Shown one piece after another: positions 1 through 9,155 of a stretch of DNA of 14,027 nucleotides. How positions within the stretch are numbered: the stretch's first letter is position 1; each line of letters begins with the position of its first letter. The position numbers and the translations under genes are program-made. Source of the DNA: Singulisphaera sp. GP187 (GTDB lineage: Bacteria; Pseudomonadota; Gammaproteobacteria; Burkholderiales; Burkholderiaceae_C); assembly GCA_943327965.2 (NCBI GenBank), contig CALPYQ020000009.1, forward strand, positions 1 through 14,027. The letters run 5' to 3'. The notes below the pieces were generated by a model, which saw nothing but the letters and a program-made list of their open reading frames with translations, was not told the DNA's origin and did no database searches.

Positions 1-38
1 AGCCAGCTTTTTGGGGCAATGCCAAGCCAAACGGCCCA

Positions 39-1044
<1,006 letters not shown>

Positions 1045-1054
1045 CTAAAACCCC

Positions 1055-1060
1055 ATTGTA
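1055..1060 (-). promoter_or_regulatory. Possible trxB -10 element
   Basis: On the minus strand this reads TACAAT, five of six matches to the sigma-70 -10 consensus, about 40 bases upstream of the trxB ATG. No good -35 lies 16-18 bases further upstream; that position falls on the 1072-1083 palindrome, which would fit a regulated or activator-dependent promoter. This is pattern matching only. Confidence 0.35.
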
Positions 1061-1066
1061 AGAAGC

Positions 1067-1096
1067 TTGTGAAACACGTGTTTGGGGAGGTCTATC
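1067..1096 (+). promoter_or_regulatory. Weak candidate ftsK promoter
   Basis: TTGTGA at 1067-1072 resembles a -35 box, and TCTATC at 1091-1096 is a poor -10 box 18 bases later. The ftsK start codon is 23 bases further on. The match is weak and the real promoter could lie elsewhere in the 104-base gap. Confidence 0.22.
1072..1083. promoter_or_regulatory. Perfect 12-base palindrome, candidate operator
   Basis: AAACACGTGTTT is a perfect inverted repeat with a CACGTG core in the 104-base gap between trxB and ftsK. It lies where the -35 of the trxB promoter would be and inside the spacer of a weak ftsK promoter candidate. A dimeric regulator could therefore act on both genes. No regulator is identified. 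The symmetry is directly seen; function is inferred. Confidence 0.4.
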
Positions 1097-1118
1097 GGGT
1101 AAGCTTGAGGGTTAGATC

Positions 1119-3542
1119 ATGACCTATTCACTTCGCACCCTCAACAACGCTAACGGCACCCCTGAATCCGACCTGCAAAATCAGTCGTCGGAAGGTGCTG
1201 GCCTGATGCGTTTTACCCAAGAGATCATTTTATTCTTAGGCGCGGCGAGTTTACTGGTCTTGACCCTCGCCATGTTCAGTTACAGCCCCAAAGACCCCTC
1301 ATGGTCTGGCTCAGGTTTGGGTGCGCCATTGGTAAATTGGATGGGCACCGTTGGGGCGTGGCTGGCCGATGGCATGTATTTCTGTTTTGGTTATTCAGCT
1401 TGGTGGTTGGTCGCCGTTTTGGGACGTGCATGGTTGCAAGCTTGGGCCTATTGGCTAAGAGGCTCCGAATCAGCAGCTAACCCCGCTGTTCGGGAAGAAT
1501 CGAATTGGAAAACAAGGCTCGTTTTTTGGGTCGGCCTGCTTGTATTGATGTCCTCCAGTTGCGCCATTGAATGGGGTCGATTGGCGCGCTGGGATGCCAT
1601 CATGCCCGGCACCAGTGGCGGTGCCTTGGGGCTCATGGTGGGGCAATTCACTGTCAAATGGTTGGGTGCCAATGGCGCAGCCTTGATGGAGATTGTTTTT
1701 CTGGCCTTGGGAATGGCTTGGGCATTTGGATTTTCATGGGGTCAGGTTTGTGAAAACCTCGGCGCCAAAATTGATGCCCTCATGCAATCGCGTCAAGAAA
1801 AACGCGAAATGGAAGAAGACTTGGCCATGGGCCAACAAGCTTTGCGCGAACGTGAACAGCTGCAATCCAATGCGCCTGTAGAGCCGCAACTGCACCCCTT
1901 TGGCGACGAATTTGAAGAGAAGCCTTTGTTCGCTGCGGCAGGTGTGGCCGCGCCGGTTTTTGCAGAGCCCCCAGCACCCATGGTGATTGAGTCGCCTGTC
2001 ACCGATGTCCCGCGCAGCGAGCGGGTGGTTAAAGAACGTCAAAAACCTTTGTTCTCTGAACTGCCCGATAGCAAATTACCGCAAGTTGATTTGCTTGACA
2101 GTCTCACCCAGCGCCAAGAAGGTGTTTCGCCAGAAACACTGGAGATGACCAGCCGCATGATTGAAAAGCGCCTCAAAGATTTTGGTGTTGAAGTGCGCGT
2201 GGTCGCTGCAGCGCCGGGTCCTGTCATTACGCGCTACGAAATTGAACCGGCCACCGGCGTCAAGGGCTCGCAAGTGGTCAACTTGGCCAAAGACTTGGCG
2301 CGTTCACTCAGCTTAATTTCCATTCGGGTAGTGGAAACCATTCCAGGCAAAAACTACATGGCTTTGGAACTGCCGAATGCCAAACGCCAATCCATCAAGT
2401 TGAGTGAAATCTTGGGTTCGCAGGTTTACAACGAAGCCAAGTCCATGCTCACCATGGGTTTGGGCAAGGACATTGTCGGCAATCCTATCGTGGCCGATTT
2501 GGCCAAGATGCCGCACGTGTTGGTGGCAGGCACCACGGGTTCAGGCAAGTCAGTGGGTATCAATGCCATGATCTTGTCCTTGCTCTACAAAGCGGAAGCG
2601 CGTGATGTTCGCTTGCTCATGATTGACCCCAAGATGTTGGAAATGTCGGTCTACGAAGGCATTCCGCACTTGTTAGCGCCGGTTGTCACAGACATGCGAC
2701 AAGCTGCGCACGGCCTCAATTGGTGTGTGGGAGAAATGGAGCGCCGCTACAAGTTGATGAGCAAAATGGGCGTGCGCAATTTGGCAGGTTACAACGCCAA
2801 AATTGACGAAGCCACCGAGCGCGAAGAATTCATTTTGAATCCATTCAGCCTCACACCCGATGATCCTGAACCACTCAAGCGCTTGCCGCACATTGTGGTG
2901 GTGATTGACGAGTTGGCCGACCTGATGATGGTGGTTGGCAAGAAGATTGAAGAGCTTATAGCGCGCTTGGCACAAAAGGCCCGAGCCGCTGGCATTCACC
3001 TCATTTTGGCCACACAGCGGCCTAGCGTGGATGTCATTACAGGCTTGATCAAAGCCAACATTCCAACCCGTATCGCGTTCCAAGTTTCTAGCAAAATTGA
3101 CAGCCGAACCATTTTGGATCAAATGGGGGCAGAAGCCTTGCTTGGCATGGGTGACATGCTCTACATGCCTTCAGGTACAGGTTTTCCCATCAGGGTTCAC
3201 GGCGCTTTTGTGAGCGACGAAGAAGTGCACCGCGTCGTCAGTTATTTAAAGTCGCAGGGCGAACCCGATTACATCGAGGGTGTGTTGGAAGGCGGCACCA
3301 CCGATGGCGAAGACACGGGTTACGGTGACACGGGAGATGCCGAGAAAGACCCCATGTACGACCAAGCGGTCGAAGTGGTTCTGAAGAACCGCAAGGCCAG
3401 CATTTCATTGGTGCAGCGCCATCTTAAGATTGGTTACAACCGCGCAGCACGTCTGGTAGAAGAGATGGAAAAAGCGGGCTTGGTCAGTTCCATGAGCAGC
3501 AATGGCCAGCGTGAAATTTTGGTGCCTGCGCGCACTGAATGA
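1119..3542 (+). CDS. ftsK: DNA translocase FtsK
   Basis: Septum-located hexameric dsDNA pump that clears chromosome ends from the division site and activates XerCD recombination at dif. The 807 residues begin with a hydrophobic region (about 33-206, several membrane segments), then a short charged and proline-containing linker (about 215-315). The alpha domain follows (about 320-420), then the RecA-like motor with Walker A GTTGSGKS (471-478) and Walker B ending D597-E598. A C-terminal winged-helix gamma domain (about 741-805) would read KOPS sequences. The linker is far shorter than in E. coli FtsK (over 1300 residues), making this SpoIIIE-sized. ATG 1119 has GAGGG seven bases upstream. A second ATG at 1206 with GGAAGG ten bases upstream would remove 29 pre-membrane residues and cannot be excluded. 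The stop overlaps a possible lolA start as ATGA. Confidence 0.96.
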   Translation: MTYSLRTLNNANGTPESDLQNQSSEGAGLMRFTQEIILFLGAASLLVLTLAMFSYSPKDPSWSGSGLGAPLVNWMGTVGAWLADGMYFCFGYSAWWLVAVLGRAWLQAWAYWLRGSESAANPAVREESNWKTRLVFWVGLLVLMSSSCAIEWGRLARWDAIMPGTSGGALGLMVGQFTVKWLGANGAALMEIVFLALGMAWAFGFSWGQVCENLGAKIDALMQSRQEKREMEEDLAMGQQALREREQLQSNAPVEPQLHPFGDEFEEKPLFAAAGVAAPVFAEPPAPMVIESPVTDVPRSERVVKERQKPLFSELPDSKLPQVDLLDSLTQRQEGVSPETLEMTSRMIEKRLKDFGVEVRVVAAAPGPVITRYEIEPATGVKGSQVVNLAKDLARSLSLISIRVVETIPGKNYMALELPNAKRQSIKLSEILGSQVYNEAKSMLTMGLGKDIVGNPIVADLAKMPHVLVAGTTGSGKSVGINAMILSLLYKAEARDVRLLMIDPKMLEMSVYEGIPHLLAPVVTDMRQAAHGLNWCVGEMERRYKLMSKMGVRNLAGYNAKIDEATEREEFILNPFSLTPDDPEPLKRLPHIVVVIDELADLMMVVGKKIEELIARLAQKARAAGIHLILATQRPSVDVITGLIKANIPTRIAFQVSSKIDSRTILDQMGAEALLGMGDMLYMPSGTGFPIRVHGAFVSDEEVHRVVSYLKSQGEPDYIEGVLEGGTTDGEDTGYGDTGDAEKDPMYDQAVEVVLKNRKASISLVQRHLKIGYNRAARLVEEMEKAGLVSSMSSNGQREILVPARTE

Positions 3543-3571
3543 TCCCGTCACTCAAATTGGAGTCGTTCGAG

Positions 3572-4246
3572 ATGACACGCTTTTTTAGAAACCTATTGGC
3601 ATGTATTGTGAGCGCGCTATTTTGCGGCGCCATCATGGCGCAGGCTCCCAACCCAGAAGCTTTGAACAGTTTGAGTCAGTTTCTCAAACAAACACAAAGC
3701 GGTCGAGCGCAATTTACACAGCTGGTGACTTCGCCCGCCAAAGCAGACCAAGCACCACGCCGCAAAACTTCATCGGGTACGTTTGAATTTCAAAGACCGC
3801 AACAATTCCGTTTTGCTTATCAAAAACCGTTTGTTCAAACCATGGTTTCAGATGGTCAGTCGCTTTGGTTGTATGACGCTGACCTCAATCAGGTCACGGT
3901 TAGAAAACAAAGTCAAGGTTGGGGGCAGACGCCTGCAGCGTTCATTGCATCCACTGGCGATCTGAAAGTGCTTCAGGCCGAGTTCAACCTTTTGGCAGAA
4001 GCTGATTCAGAGGGCATGCAGTGGATCAAGGCCACACCCAAGCAATCGGAAGGGGCTGTTCAAATCATTCGTGTCGGATTGAAAGTTCAAGCGCAAGCTA
4101 TTCCTGTTTTGTCAGTCTTGGAAATTGTGGACGGTTTGGGTCAAACCTCGCGCCTTAACTTTCAAAACTTTGAAGTCAATGCCAAATTGACGCCAGAAAC
4201 TTTTCAATTCAAAACGCCTGCTGGTGCCCAGGTCATTCGGCCATGA
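3572..4246 (+). CDS. lolA: Outer-membrane lipoprotein carrier LolA
   Basis: Periplasmic chaperone that takes lipoproteins released by LolCDE and delivers them to LolB at the outer membrane. From ATG 3572 the protein has 224 residues. It starts with a signal peptide (Arg-rich start, hydrophobic core about 8-22, likely Ala-x-Ala cleavage near residue 25). The LolA-type segments follow: the first helix ending SGRAQFTQ (43-50), the GTFEFQRP strand (69-76), and FVQTMVSDGQSLWLYD (87-102). An earlier ATG at 3539 overlaps the ftsK stop and would add 11 residues before the signal peptide. I prefer 3572 because GGAG lies nine bases upstream and the signal peptide then starts normally. The gene sits between ftsK and rarA, a common proteobacterial order, and its stop overlaps rarA by four bases. 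Confidence 0.92.
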   Translation: MTRFFRNLLACIVSALFCGAIMAQAPNPEALNSLSQFLKQTQSGRAQFTQLVTSPAKADQAPRRKTSSGTFEFQRPQQFRFAYQKPFVQTMVSDGQSLWLYDADLNQVTVRKQSQGWGQTPAAFIASTGDLKVLQAEFNLLAEADSEGMQWIKATPKQSEGAVQIIRVGLKVQAQAIPVLSVLEIVDGLGQTSRLNFQNFEVNAKLTPETFQFKTPAGAQVIRP

Positions 4247-5571
4247 CAAGCCTGGGTCAATCACAGCCACATGGGCAATCTCTTTTGCACCAACCATTGG
4301 CCGAAAAATTGCGTCCTCGCAGTTTGGGAGAGGTGATCGGTCAGCAGCATTTGTTGGGTGAGGGCTTGGCGCTGCGTTTGGCCTTTGAGTCGGGTCAACC
4401 GCACAGCTGCATTTTGTGGGGTCCACCAGGCGTGGGCAAAACCACCATTGCCAGACTGATGGCGGATGCCTTTGATGCCCAGTTCATTAGCATCAGCGCT
4501 GTGTTGGGCGGTGTGAAAGACATTCGTGAGGCGGTCGAAAAAGCACAGTCGGCTTTGCAAGGGCTGCAACCGCAACGCACCATTGTTTTTGTGGACGAGG
4601 TTCACAGATTCAACAAGAGTCAACAAGATGCTTTCTTGCCGCATGTTGAAAGCGGCTTGTTTACTTTCATTGGTGCAACCACCGAGAATCCTTCCTTTGA
4701 AGTCAACTCAGCGTTGTTGTCACGTGCAGCCGTTTATGTGCTGCAAGCCTTGGGCGAAGAGGACCTTCAACAAATCATTCAAAGGGCCTTGGACATCGGC
4801 GCCATTGCGCCCCTTGAGGCAGAGGCAGAACAAAGATTGATTGCGTATGCCGATGGCGATGCGCGGCGCTTATTGAACACGCTCGAGACTTTGGCAGTCG
4901 CTGCACAGCGTGAAAAGCTAGAACTTATATCTGACGCATGGCTTCTCAAAGTTTTGGGTGAGCGCATGCGCCGCTATGACAAAGGCGGCGAGCAGTTTTA
5001 TGACACCATCAGTGCCTTGCACAAATCGGTCCGTGGCTCTGACCCCGATGCCGCTTTGTATTGGTTCACCCGCATGCTCGATGGCGGTGCAGATCCACGC
5101 TACATGGCGCGGCGTTTAATTCGCATGGCGGCGGAGGACATTGGACTGGCCGATCCTAGAGCTTTGAGATTGGCACTGGATGCCGCAGAAGTCTACGAAC
5201 GATTGGGCAGCCCAGAGGGCGAATTGGCCTTGGCAGAATGTGTCATTTATTTGGCTGTGGCAGCCAAATCAAATGCGGTTTATAAAGCCTTCAATGAAGC
5301 CAAGGCATGGGTCAAGAAAGATGGCACGCGCCCTGTTCCCATGCATTTGCGAAATGCACCCACACAGCTCATGAAGAACTTGGACTATGGCAAGGGCTAC
5401 AGATATGCGCATGACGAGGAGGGTGGATTTGCCGCAGGAGAAAAATACTTGCCGGAGGGCATGCCCGCTCCCGGTTTTTACAGACCTGTTGACAGGGGTC
5501 TTGAGTTGAAAATTGCAGAGAAAATGGCCAGCTTGCATTCGTTGAATCAAGCCAAGTCAGTCAAAAACTAG
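4243..5571 (+). CDS. rarA: Replication-associated recombination protein A (AAA+ ATPase)
   Basis: RarA (MgsA) is a cytoplasmic tetrameric AAA+ ATPase of the clamp-loader/WRNIP1 family acting at stalled replication forks, where it is linked to SSB and DNA end unwinding. The 442-residue length is normal. Motifs in order are [17 protein letters not shown] (18-34), Walker A GPPGVGKT (60-67), Walker B with D118-E119 followed by HRFNKSQQD, sensor-1 region GATTENPSF (144-152), and the candidate arginine finger R161 in LLSR. The C-terminal half (about 250-425) contains the family blocks [19 protein letters not shown] and the [11 protein letters not shown] stretch. The ATG start overlaps the lolA stop (ATGA), suggesting translational coupling. 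Only 11 bases follow before livH. Confidence 0.96.
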   Translation: MTSLGQSQPHGQSLLHQPLAEKLRPRSLGEVIGQQHLLGEGLALRLAFESGQPHSCILWGPPGVGKTTIARLMADAFDAQFISISAVLGGVKDIREAVEKAQSALQGLQPQRTIVFVDEVHRFNKSQQDAFLPHVESGLFTFIGATTENPSFEVNSALLSRAAVYVLQALGEEDLQQIIQRALDIGAIAPLEAEAEQRLIAYADGDARRLLNTLETLAVAAQREKLELISDAWLLKVLGERMRRYDKGGEQFYDTISALHKSVRGSDPDAALYWFTRMLDGGADPRYMARRLIRMAAEDIGLADPRALRLALDAAEVYERLGSPEGELALAECVIYLAVAAKSNAVYKAFNEAKAWVKKDGTRPVPMHLRNAPTQLMKNLDYGKGYRYAHDEEGGFAAGEKYLPEGMPAPGFYRPVDRGLELKIAEKMASLHSLNQAKSVKN

Positions 5572-5582
5572 GAATCAAACAC

Positions 5583-6512
5583 ATGGATGTTTTCATTCAG
5601 CAAGTCATCAATGGCTTGGTTTTAGGTAGCATGTATGCGCTCATTGCTTTGGGCTACACCATGGTCTACGGCATCATCAACTTGATTAACTTTGCGCACG
5701 GCGAAGTTTTGATGGTGGCGGCGCTGACCAGCTGGTCTGTGATTGCTCTCATGCAGGAATCGATGACCGGCATGCCAGGGTGGGTCATTCTTTTAATTGC
5801 CCTGATCATTGCCAGTGTGGTTTCTGCTTGTTTAAATTTCACCATTGAAAAAATCGCTTACCGACCGCTGCGAAACAGTCCCAAACTGGCGCCGCTCATC
5901 ACGGCCATTGGCATGAGCATCTTGCTACAAACATTGGCCATGATCATTTGGAAACCCAACTACAAACCGTATCCCACCTTGTTGCCGACAACGCCATTTA
6001 ACGTGGGCGGTGCAGTCATTTCTTCAACCCAAATCATGATTTTGGCCGTCACTGCCATTTCACTGGCTGTGTTGATGTGGATCGTGAACGCCACCAAGCT
6101 GGGTCGTGCCATGCGAGCCACTGCCGAGAACCCCCGAGTTGCCGCACTGATGGGTGTGAAGCCCGACTTTGTCATCTCCGCCACCTTTGTGATTGGCGCA
6201 GTTTTGGCCGCCATTGCAGGTGTGATGTTTGCATCCAATTACGGCACTGTGCATCACAGCATGGGATTTTTGCCAGGTCTAAAAGCCTTTACCGCGGCAG
6301 TGTTTGGTGGCATTGGCAACCTCACCGGTGCCGTGGTCGGTGGCTTGTTGTTGGGGCTGATCGAATCGATTGGTTCGGGCTACATCGGTGCCCTGACGGG
6401 TGGCGTCTTGGGCAGTCACTACGCCGATATTTTTGCCTTCATTGTTTTGATATTTGTATTGACCTTGAGGCCCTCTGGCTTGATGGGTGAGCGCGTCGCA
6501 GACCGCGCTTGA
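5583..6512 (+). CDS. livH: Branched-chain amino acid ABC transporter permease LivH
   Basis: Inner-membrane permease that pairs with LivM to form the channel of a LIV-type (HAAT family) ABC importer. The 309-residue protein is mostly hydrophobic. It shows the LivH N-terminal block NGLVLGSMYALIALGYTMVYG (10-30) and INFAHGE (35-41). The cytoplasmic EAA-like loop that contacts the ATPases is GRAMRATAENPRVAALMGV (174-192). The conserved end is FGGIGNLTGAVVGG (241-254) then LRPSGLMG (295-302). AGGA lies nine bases before the ATG. Substrates of this family also include amides, urea and aromatic acids, so leucine/isoleucine/valine specificity is not proven. With only 11 bases after rarA, an own promoter would have to lie inside rarA. 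Confidence 0.93.
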   Translation: MDVFIQQVINGLVLGSMYALIALGYTMVYGIINLINFAHGEVLMVAALTSWSVIALMQESMTGMPGWVILLIALIIASVVSACLNFTIEKIAYRPLRNSPKLAPLITAIGMSILLQTLAMIIWKPNYKPYPTLLPTTPFNVGGAVISSTQIMILAVTAISLAVLMWIVNATKLGRAMRATAENPRVAALMGVKPDFVISATFVIGAVLAAIAGVMFASNYGTVHHSMGFLPGLKAFTAAVFGGIGNLTGAVVGGLLLGLIESIGSGYIGALTGGVLGSHYADIFAFIVLIFVLTLRPSGLMGERVADRA

Positions 6513-6544
6513 ATACCGAGCTTGCATACCGCGTGAGAATTTTG

Positions 6545-7630
6545 ATGAACCTCTCCAAGAACCAATCAACCATTGCTTTAGGTGTCCTGCTGTTGATCCT
6601 GCCTTTGGTGTTGCAGCAGTTTGGCAATGCCTGGGTGCGAATTGCCGACATGGCCTTGTTGTACATCCTGCTGGCCGTGGGCCTCAACATTGTGGTGGGA
6701 TACGCTGGCTTGCTAGATCTGGGTTATGTCGCTTTCTTTGCGGTTGGCGCCTACATGTATGGCCTGCTTGCATCGCCCCATTTGTTTGAAACCTTTCCCG
6801 CGGTAGCCGCCATGTTTCCTGGCGGCTTGCACATGCCGTTGTGGGTCATTGTGCCTTTGGCCGCAGCCTTAGCGGGTTTGTTCGGCATGTTGTTGGGGGC
6901 GCCTACCTTAAAACTCAGGGGCGATTATTTGGCCATTGTCACCTTGGGTTTTGGCGAAATCATTCGTGTCTTTTTGAACAACCTCGATCAACCCGTCAAC
7001 ATCACCAACGGGCCCAAGGGATTGAATCAAATTGACCCCATTCATTTTTTTGGTATCAATTTAGGCAAAAAGATCGATTTGTTTGGTCTTGAAATTGCAT
7101 CCGTCAGCTTGTACTACTACTTGTTCTTGGCTTTGGTATTGCTCACATTGTTAATTTCGTATCGTTTAGAAGTCTCACGCATTGGCCGTGCCTGGATGGC
7201 CATTCGGGAAGACGAAATTGCAGCCAAAGCCATGGGCCTGAACACACGAAATCTGAAGCTCATGGCCTTTGGCATGGGCGCCACTTTTGGTGGCGTTTCG
7301 GGTGCCATGTTTGCAGGATTTCAAGGATTTATCTCGCCAGAATCTTTCAGTCTCATGGAGTCCGTCATGATTGTGGCCATGGTGGTTTTGGGTGGGCTGG
7401 GTCATTTGCCAGGCGTGGTTCTAGGCGCCATTTTGTTGTCAGCGCTGCCCGAAGTGTTGCGTTATGTGGCGGGGCCTTTGCAAGCCATGACCGATGGCCG
7501 TTTGGATGCGGCCATCCTCCGTCAATTGCTCATTGCTTTGGCCATGATTGTGATCATGCTGATGAAACCCAGAGGATTGTGGCCCTCAAGCGAGCATGGC
7601 AAATCGCTTCAAGTTAAAGGCGGGGCGTGA
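6545..7630 (+). CDS. livM: Branched-chain amino acid ABC transporter permease LivM
   Basis: Second permease of the LIV-type importer, partner of LivH. The protein has 361 residues from ATG 6545. Family landmarks are VGLNIVVGYAGLLDLGYVAF (45-64), LKLRGDYLAIVTLGFGEIIR (122-141), ITNGPKGL (153-160), the coupling loop GRAWMAIREDEIAAKAMGLN (214-233), and VLGGLGHLPGVVLGA (281-295). The frame is open upstream to a TTG at 6509 that overlaps the livH stop. I chose ATG 6545 because GTGAGA lies six bases upstream and the first membrane helix then begins near residue 8, as usual. The TTG start would add 12 polar residues, and coupling to livH termination would then be possible. The sequence ends with a short polar tail. 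Confidence 0.92.
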   Translation: MNLSKNQSTIALGVLLLILPLVLQQFGNAWVRIADMALLYILLAVGLNIVVGYAGLLDLGYVAFFAVGAYMYGLLASPHLFETFPAVAAMFPGGLHMPLWVIVPLAAALAGLFGMLLGAPTLKLRGDYLAIVTLGFGEIIRVFLNNLDQPVNITNGPKGLNQIDPIHFFGINLGKKIDLFGLEIASVSLYYYLFLALVLLTLLISYRLEVSRIGRAWMAIREDEIAAKAMGLNTRNLKLMAFGMGATFGGVSGAMFAGFQGFISPESFSLMESVMIVAMVVLGGLGHLPGVVLGAILLSALPEVLRYVAGPLQAMTDGRLDAAILRQLLIALAMIVIMLMKPRGLWPSSEHGKSLQVKGGA

Positions 7631-7631
7631 T

Positions 7632-8417
7632 ATGAATTCATCACAAAACGCATCGCCCGTTTTAAAAGTCGCTGGTATTTCTAAGCGTTTTGGCGGCTTG
7701 CAAGCTTTGTCGGATGTTGGCATGACCATTGAGCGCGGCCAAGTTTATGGACTGATTGGGCCCAATGGCGCAGGCAAGACAACGTTCTTCAATGTGATTA
7801 CCGGTCTCTACACACCAGACAGCGGAAGTTTTGAGTTGGCCGGCAAACCGTATCAACCTACAGCCGTGCATGAAGTCGCGCAAGCAGGTATTGCGCGCAC
7901 ATTTCAAAACATCCGATTGTTTGCCGAAATGACCGCCTTGGAAAATGTCATGGTGGGTCGTCATGTTCGCACTTCTTCAGGTTTGTTAGGGGCTATTTTT
8001 AGAACAGCCAAGTTCAAACAAGAGGAAGATGAAATTGCCAAGCGAGCACAAGAGTTGCTGGACTATGTGGGCATTGGCCAATACGCCGATTACCGTGCAC
8101 GCACGCTGTCCTATGGCGATCAACGCAGGTTAGAAATTGCGCGAGCCTTGGCCACCGATCCGCAACTGATTGCATTGGACGAGCCTGCAGCCGGCATGAA
8201 TGCCACTGAAAAAATTCAGTTGCGCGCCCTCATCGATCAAATTCGCAAAGACAACCGCACCATCTTGTTGATTGAACACGATGTGAAGTTGGTCATGGGT
8301 TTGTGCGACAGGGTCACGGTGCTGGATTACGGCAAACAAATTGCGGAAGGCACGCCTGCTGAAGTTCAGAAAAATGAAAAAGTGATTGAAGCCTATTTAG
8401 GCACCGGAGGACATTGA
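7632..8417 (+). CDS. livG: Branched-chain amino acid ABC transporter ATPase LivG
   Basis: One of two ATPases powering the LIV-type importer at the inner face of the cytoplasmic membrane. The 261-residue protein has Walker A GPNGAGKT (43-50), Q-loop Q92 in ARTFQNIRLF, ABC signature LSYGDQRRLEIARALA (159-174), Walker B ending D183-E184, and the H-loop histidine H216. The AAGMN after Walker B and the ARTFQNIRLF block are typical of LivG rather than LivF. The frame extends upstream to ATG 7596 inside livM, but ATG 7632 directly after the livM stop gives the normal family length and has AAAGG about 11 bases upstream. All catalytic residues are present. Confidence 0.94.
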   Translation: MNSSQNASPVLKVAGISKRFGGLQALSDVGMTIERGQVYGLIGPNGAGKTTFFNVITGLYTPDSGSFELAGKPYQPTAVHEVAQAGIARTFQNIRLFAEMTALENVMVGRHVRTSSGLLGAIFRTAKFKQEEDEIAKRAQELLDYVGIGQYADYRARTLSYGDQRRLEIARALATDPQLIALDEPAAGMNATEKIQLRALIDQIRKDNRTILLIEHDVKLVMGLCDRVTVLDYGKQIAEGTPAEVQKNEKVIEAYLGTGGH

Positions 8418-8418
8418 A

Positions 8419-9135
8419 ATGGCGGCCACATTGTTGAAAGTCAAAGGCCTGCAGGTGGCCTACGGCGGTATTCAGGCTGTCAAAGGCATTGACTTTGAAG
8501 TGCATGAAGGTGAATTGGTGTCCTTGATTGGTTCCAACGGCGCAGGTAAAACAACCACCATGAAAGCCATCACGGGCTCATTGCCTTTGCATGCAGGTGA
8601 CATTGAATACTTGGGTCAAAGTATTGTGGGACAAGGCCCCTGGGATTTGGTGAAGCAAGGCTTGGCCATGGTGCCAGAGGGCCGTGGTGTTTTTACGCGC
8701 ATGACCATCATCGAAAACTTGCTCATGGGTGCTTACATTCGCAATGACAAAGCCGCCATTCAAGAAGACATGGAGAAGGTGTTTGAAACATTCCCTCGCT
8801 TGCGTGAACGCAAAGATCAGCTAGCAGGCACCATGTCAGGCGGCGAGCAACAGATGCTGGCCATGGGGCGCGCACTCATGAGTCGCCCCAAAGTGTTGTT
8901 ATTGGACGAGCCTTCAATGGGACTGTCTCCCATCATGGTGGACAAAATATTTGAAGTGGTTCGCGATGTTTTCTCGCAGGGTGTAACGGTGCTGTTGGTT
9001 GAGCAAAATGCAAGCCGTGCTTTGGCCATCGCCAATCGGGGCTATGTGATGGAGTCGGGTCTGATCAGCATGACCGGACCGGGTCAAGACTTACTCAATG
9101 ACCCCAAAGTGAGAGCCGCCTATTTGGGCGAATAA
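8419..9135 (+). CDS. livF: Branched-chain amino acid ABC transporter ATPase LivF
   Basis: Second ATPase of the importer, expected to dimerise with LivG. The 238 residues include Walker A GSNGAGKT (38-45), the block LAMVPEGRGVF (82-92), ABC signature MSGGEQQMLAMGRALM (139-154), and Walker B ending D163-E164 followed by PSMGLSP. At the usual H-loop position the sequence is LLVEQNASRAL, with glutamine Q196 instead of histidine. This is a normal LivF trait (E. coli LivF also has EQNA), so one of the two ATP sites is expected to be asymmetric. A strong ribosome site GGAGG (8406-8410) lies inside the end of livG, eight bases before the ATG. The gene ends the run of seven plus-strand genes and converges with the receptor gene 11 bases away. 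Confidence 0.95.
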   Translation: MAATLLKVKGLQVAYGGIQAVKGIDFEVHEGELVSLIGSNGAGKTTTMKAITGSLPLHAGDIEYLGQSIVGQGPWDLVKQGLAMVPEGRGVFTRMTIIENLLMGAYIRNDKAAIQEDMEKVFETFPRLRERKDQLAGTMSGGEQQMLAMGRALMSRPKVLLLDEPSMGLSPIMVDKIFEVVRDVFSQGVTVLLVEQNASRALAIANRGYVMESGLISMTGPGQDLLNDPKVRAAYLGE

Positions 9136-9141
9136 ACTCCC

Positions 9142-9155
9142 GTCGATCAGTCGAC
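9142..9155. other. Short hairpin between convergent livF and receptor gene
   Basis: GTCGA (9142-9146) and TCGAC (9151-9155) can pair around a four-base loop. The loop contains most of the TGA stop of the minus-strand receptor gene. No T run follows on either strand, so a true intrinsic terminator is doubtful. It is still the only structure in the 11-base gap where transcripts from both sides must end. Confidence 0.25.

Noticed and set aside
2673..3122. 149-codon open frame antisense to the ftsK motor domain
   Set aside because: It is fully inside a strongly conserved gene, has no recognisable domain, and is the kind of long antisense frame expected from codon bias.
3599..3628. Possible lipobox around C18 in the LolA signal peptide
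   Set aside because: The residue before the cysteine is phenylalanine, which does not fit a lipobox, and LolA is a soluble periplasmic carrier.
4261..4644. 127-codon open frame antisense to rarA
   Set aside because: It lies opposite the Walker A/B region of rarA, and its composition mirrors the sense codons; no domain or ribosome site supports it.
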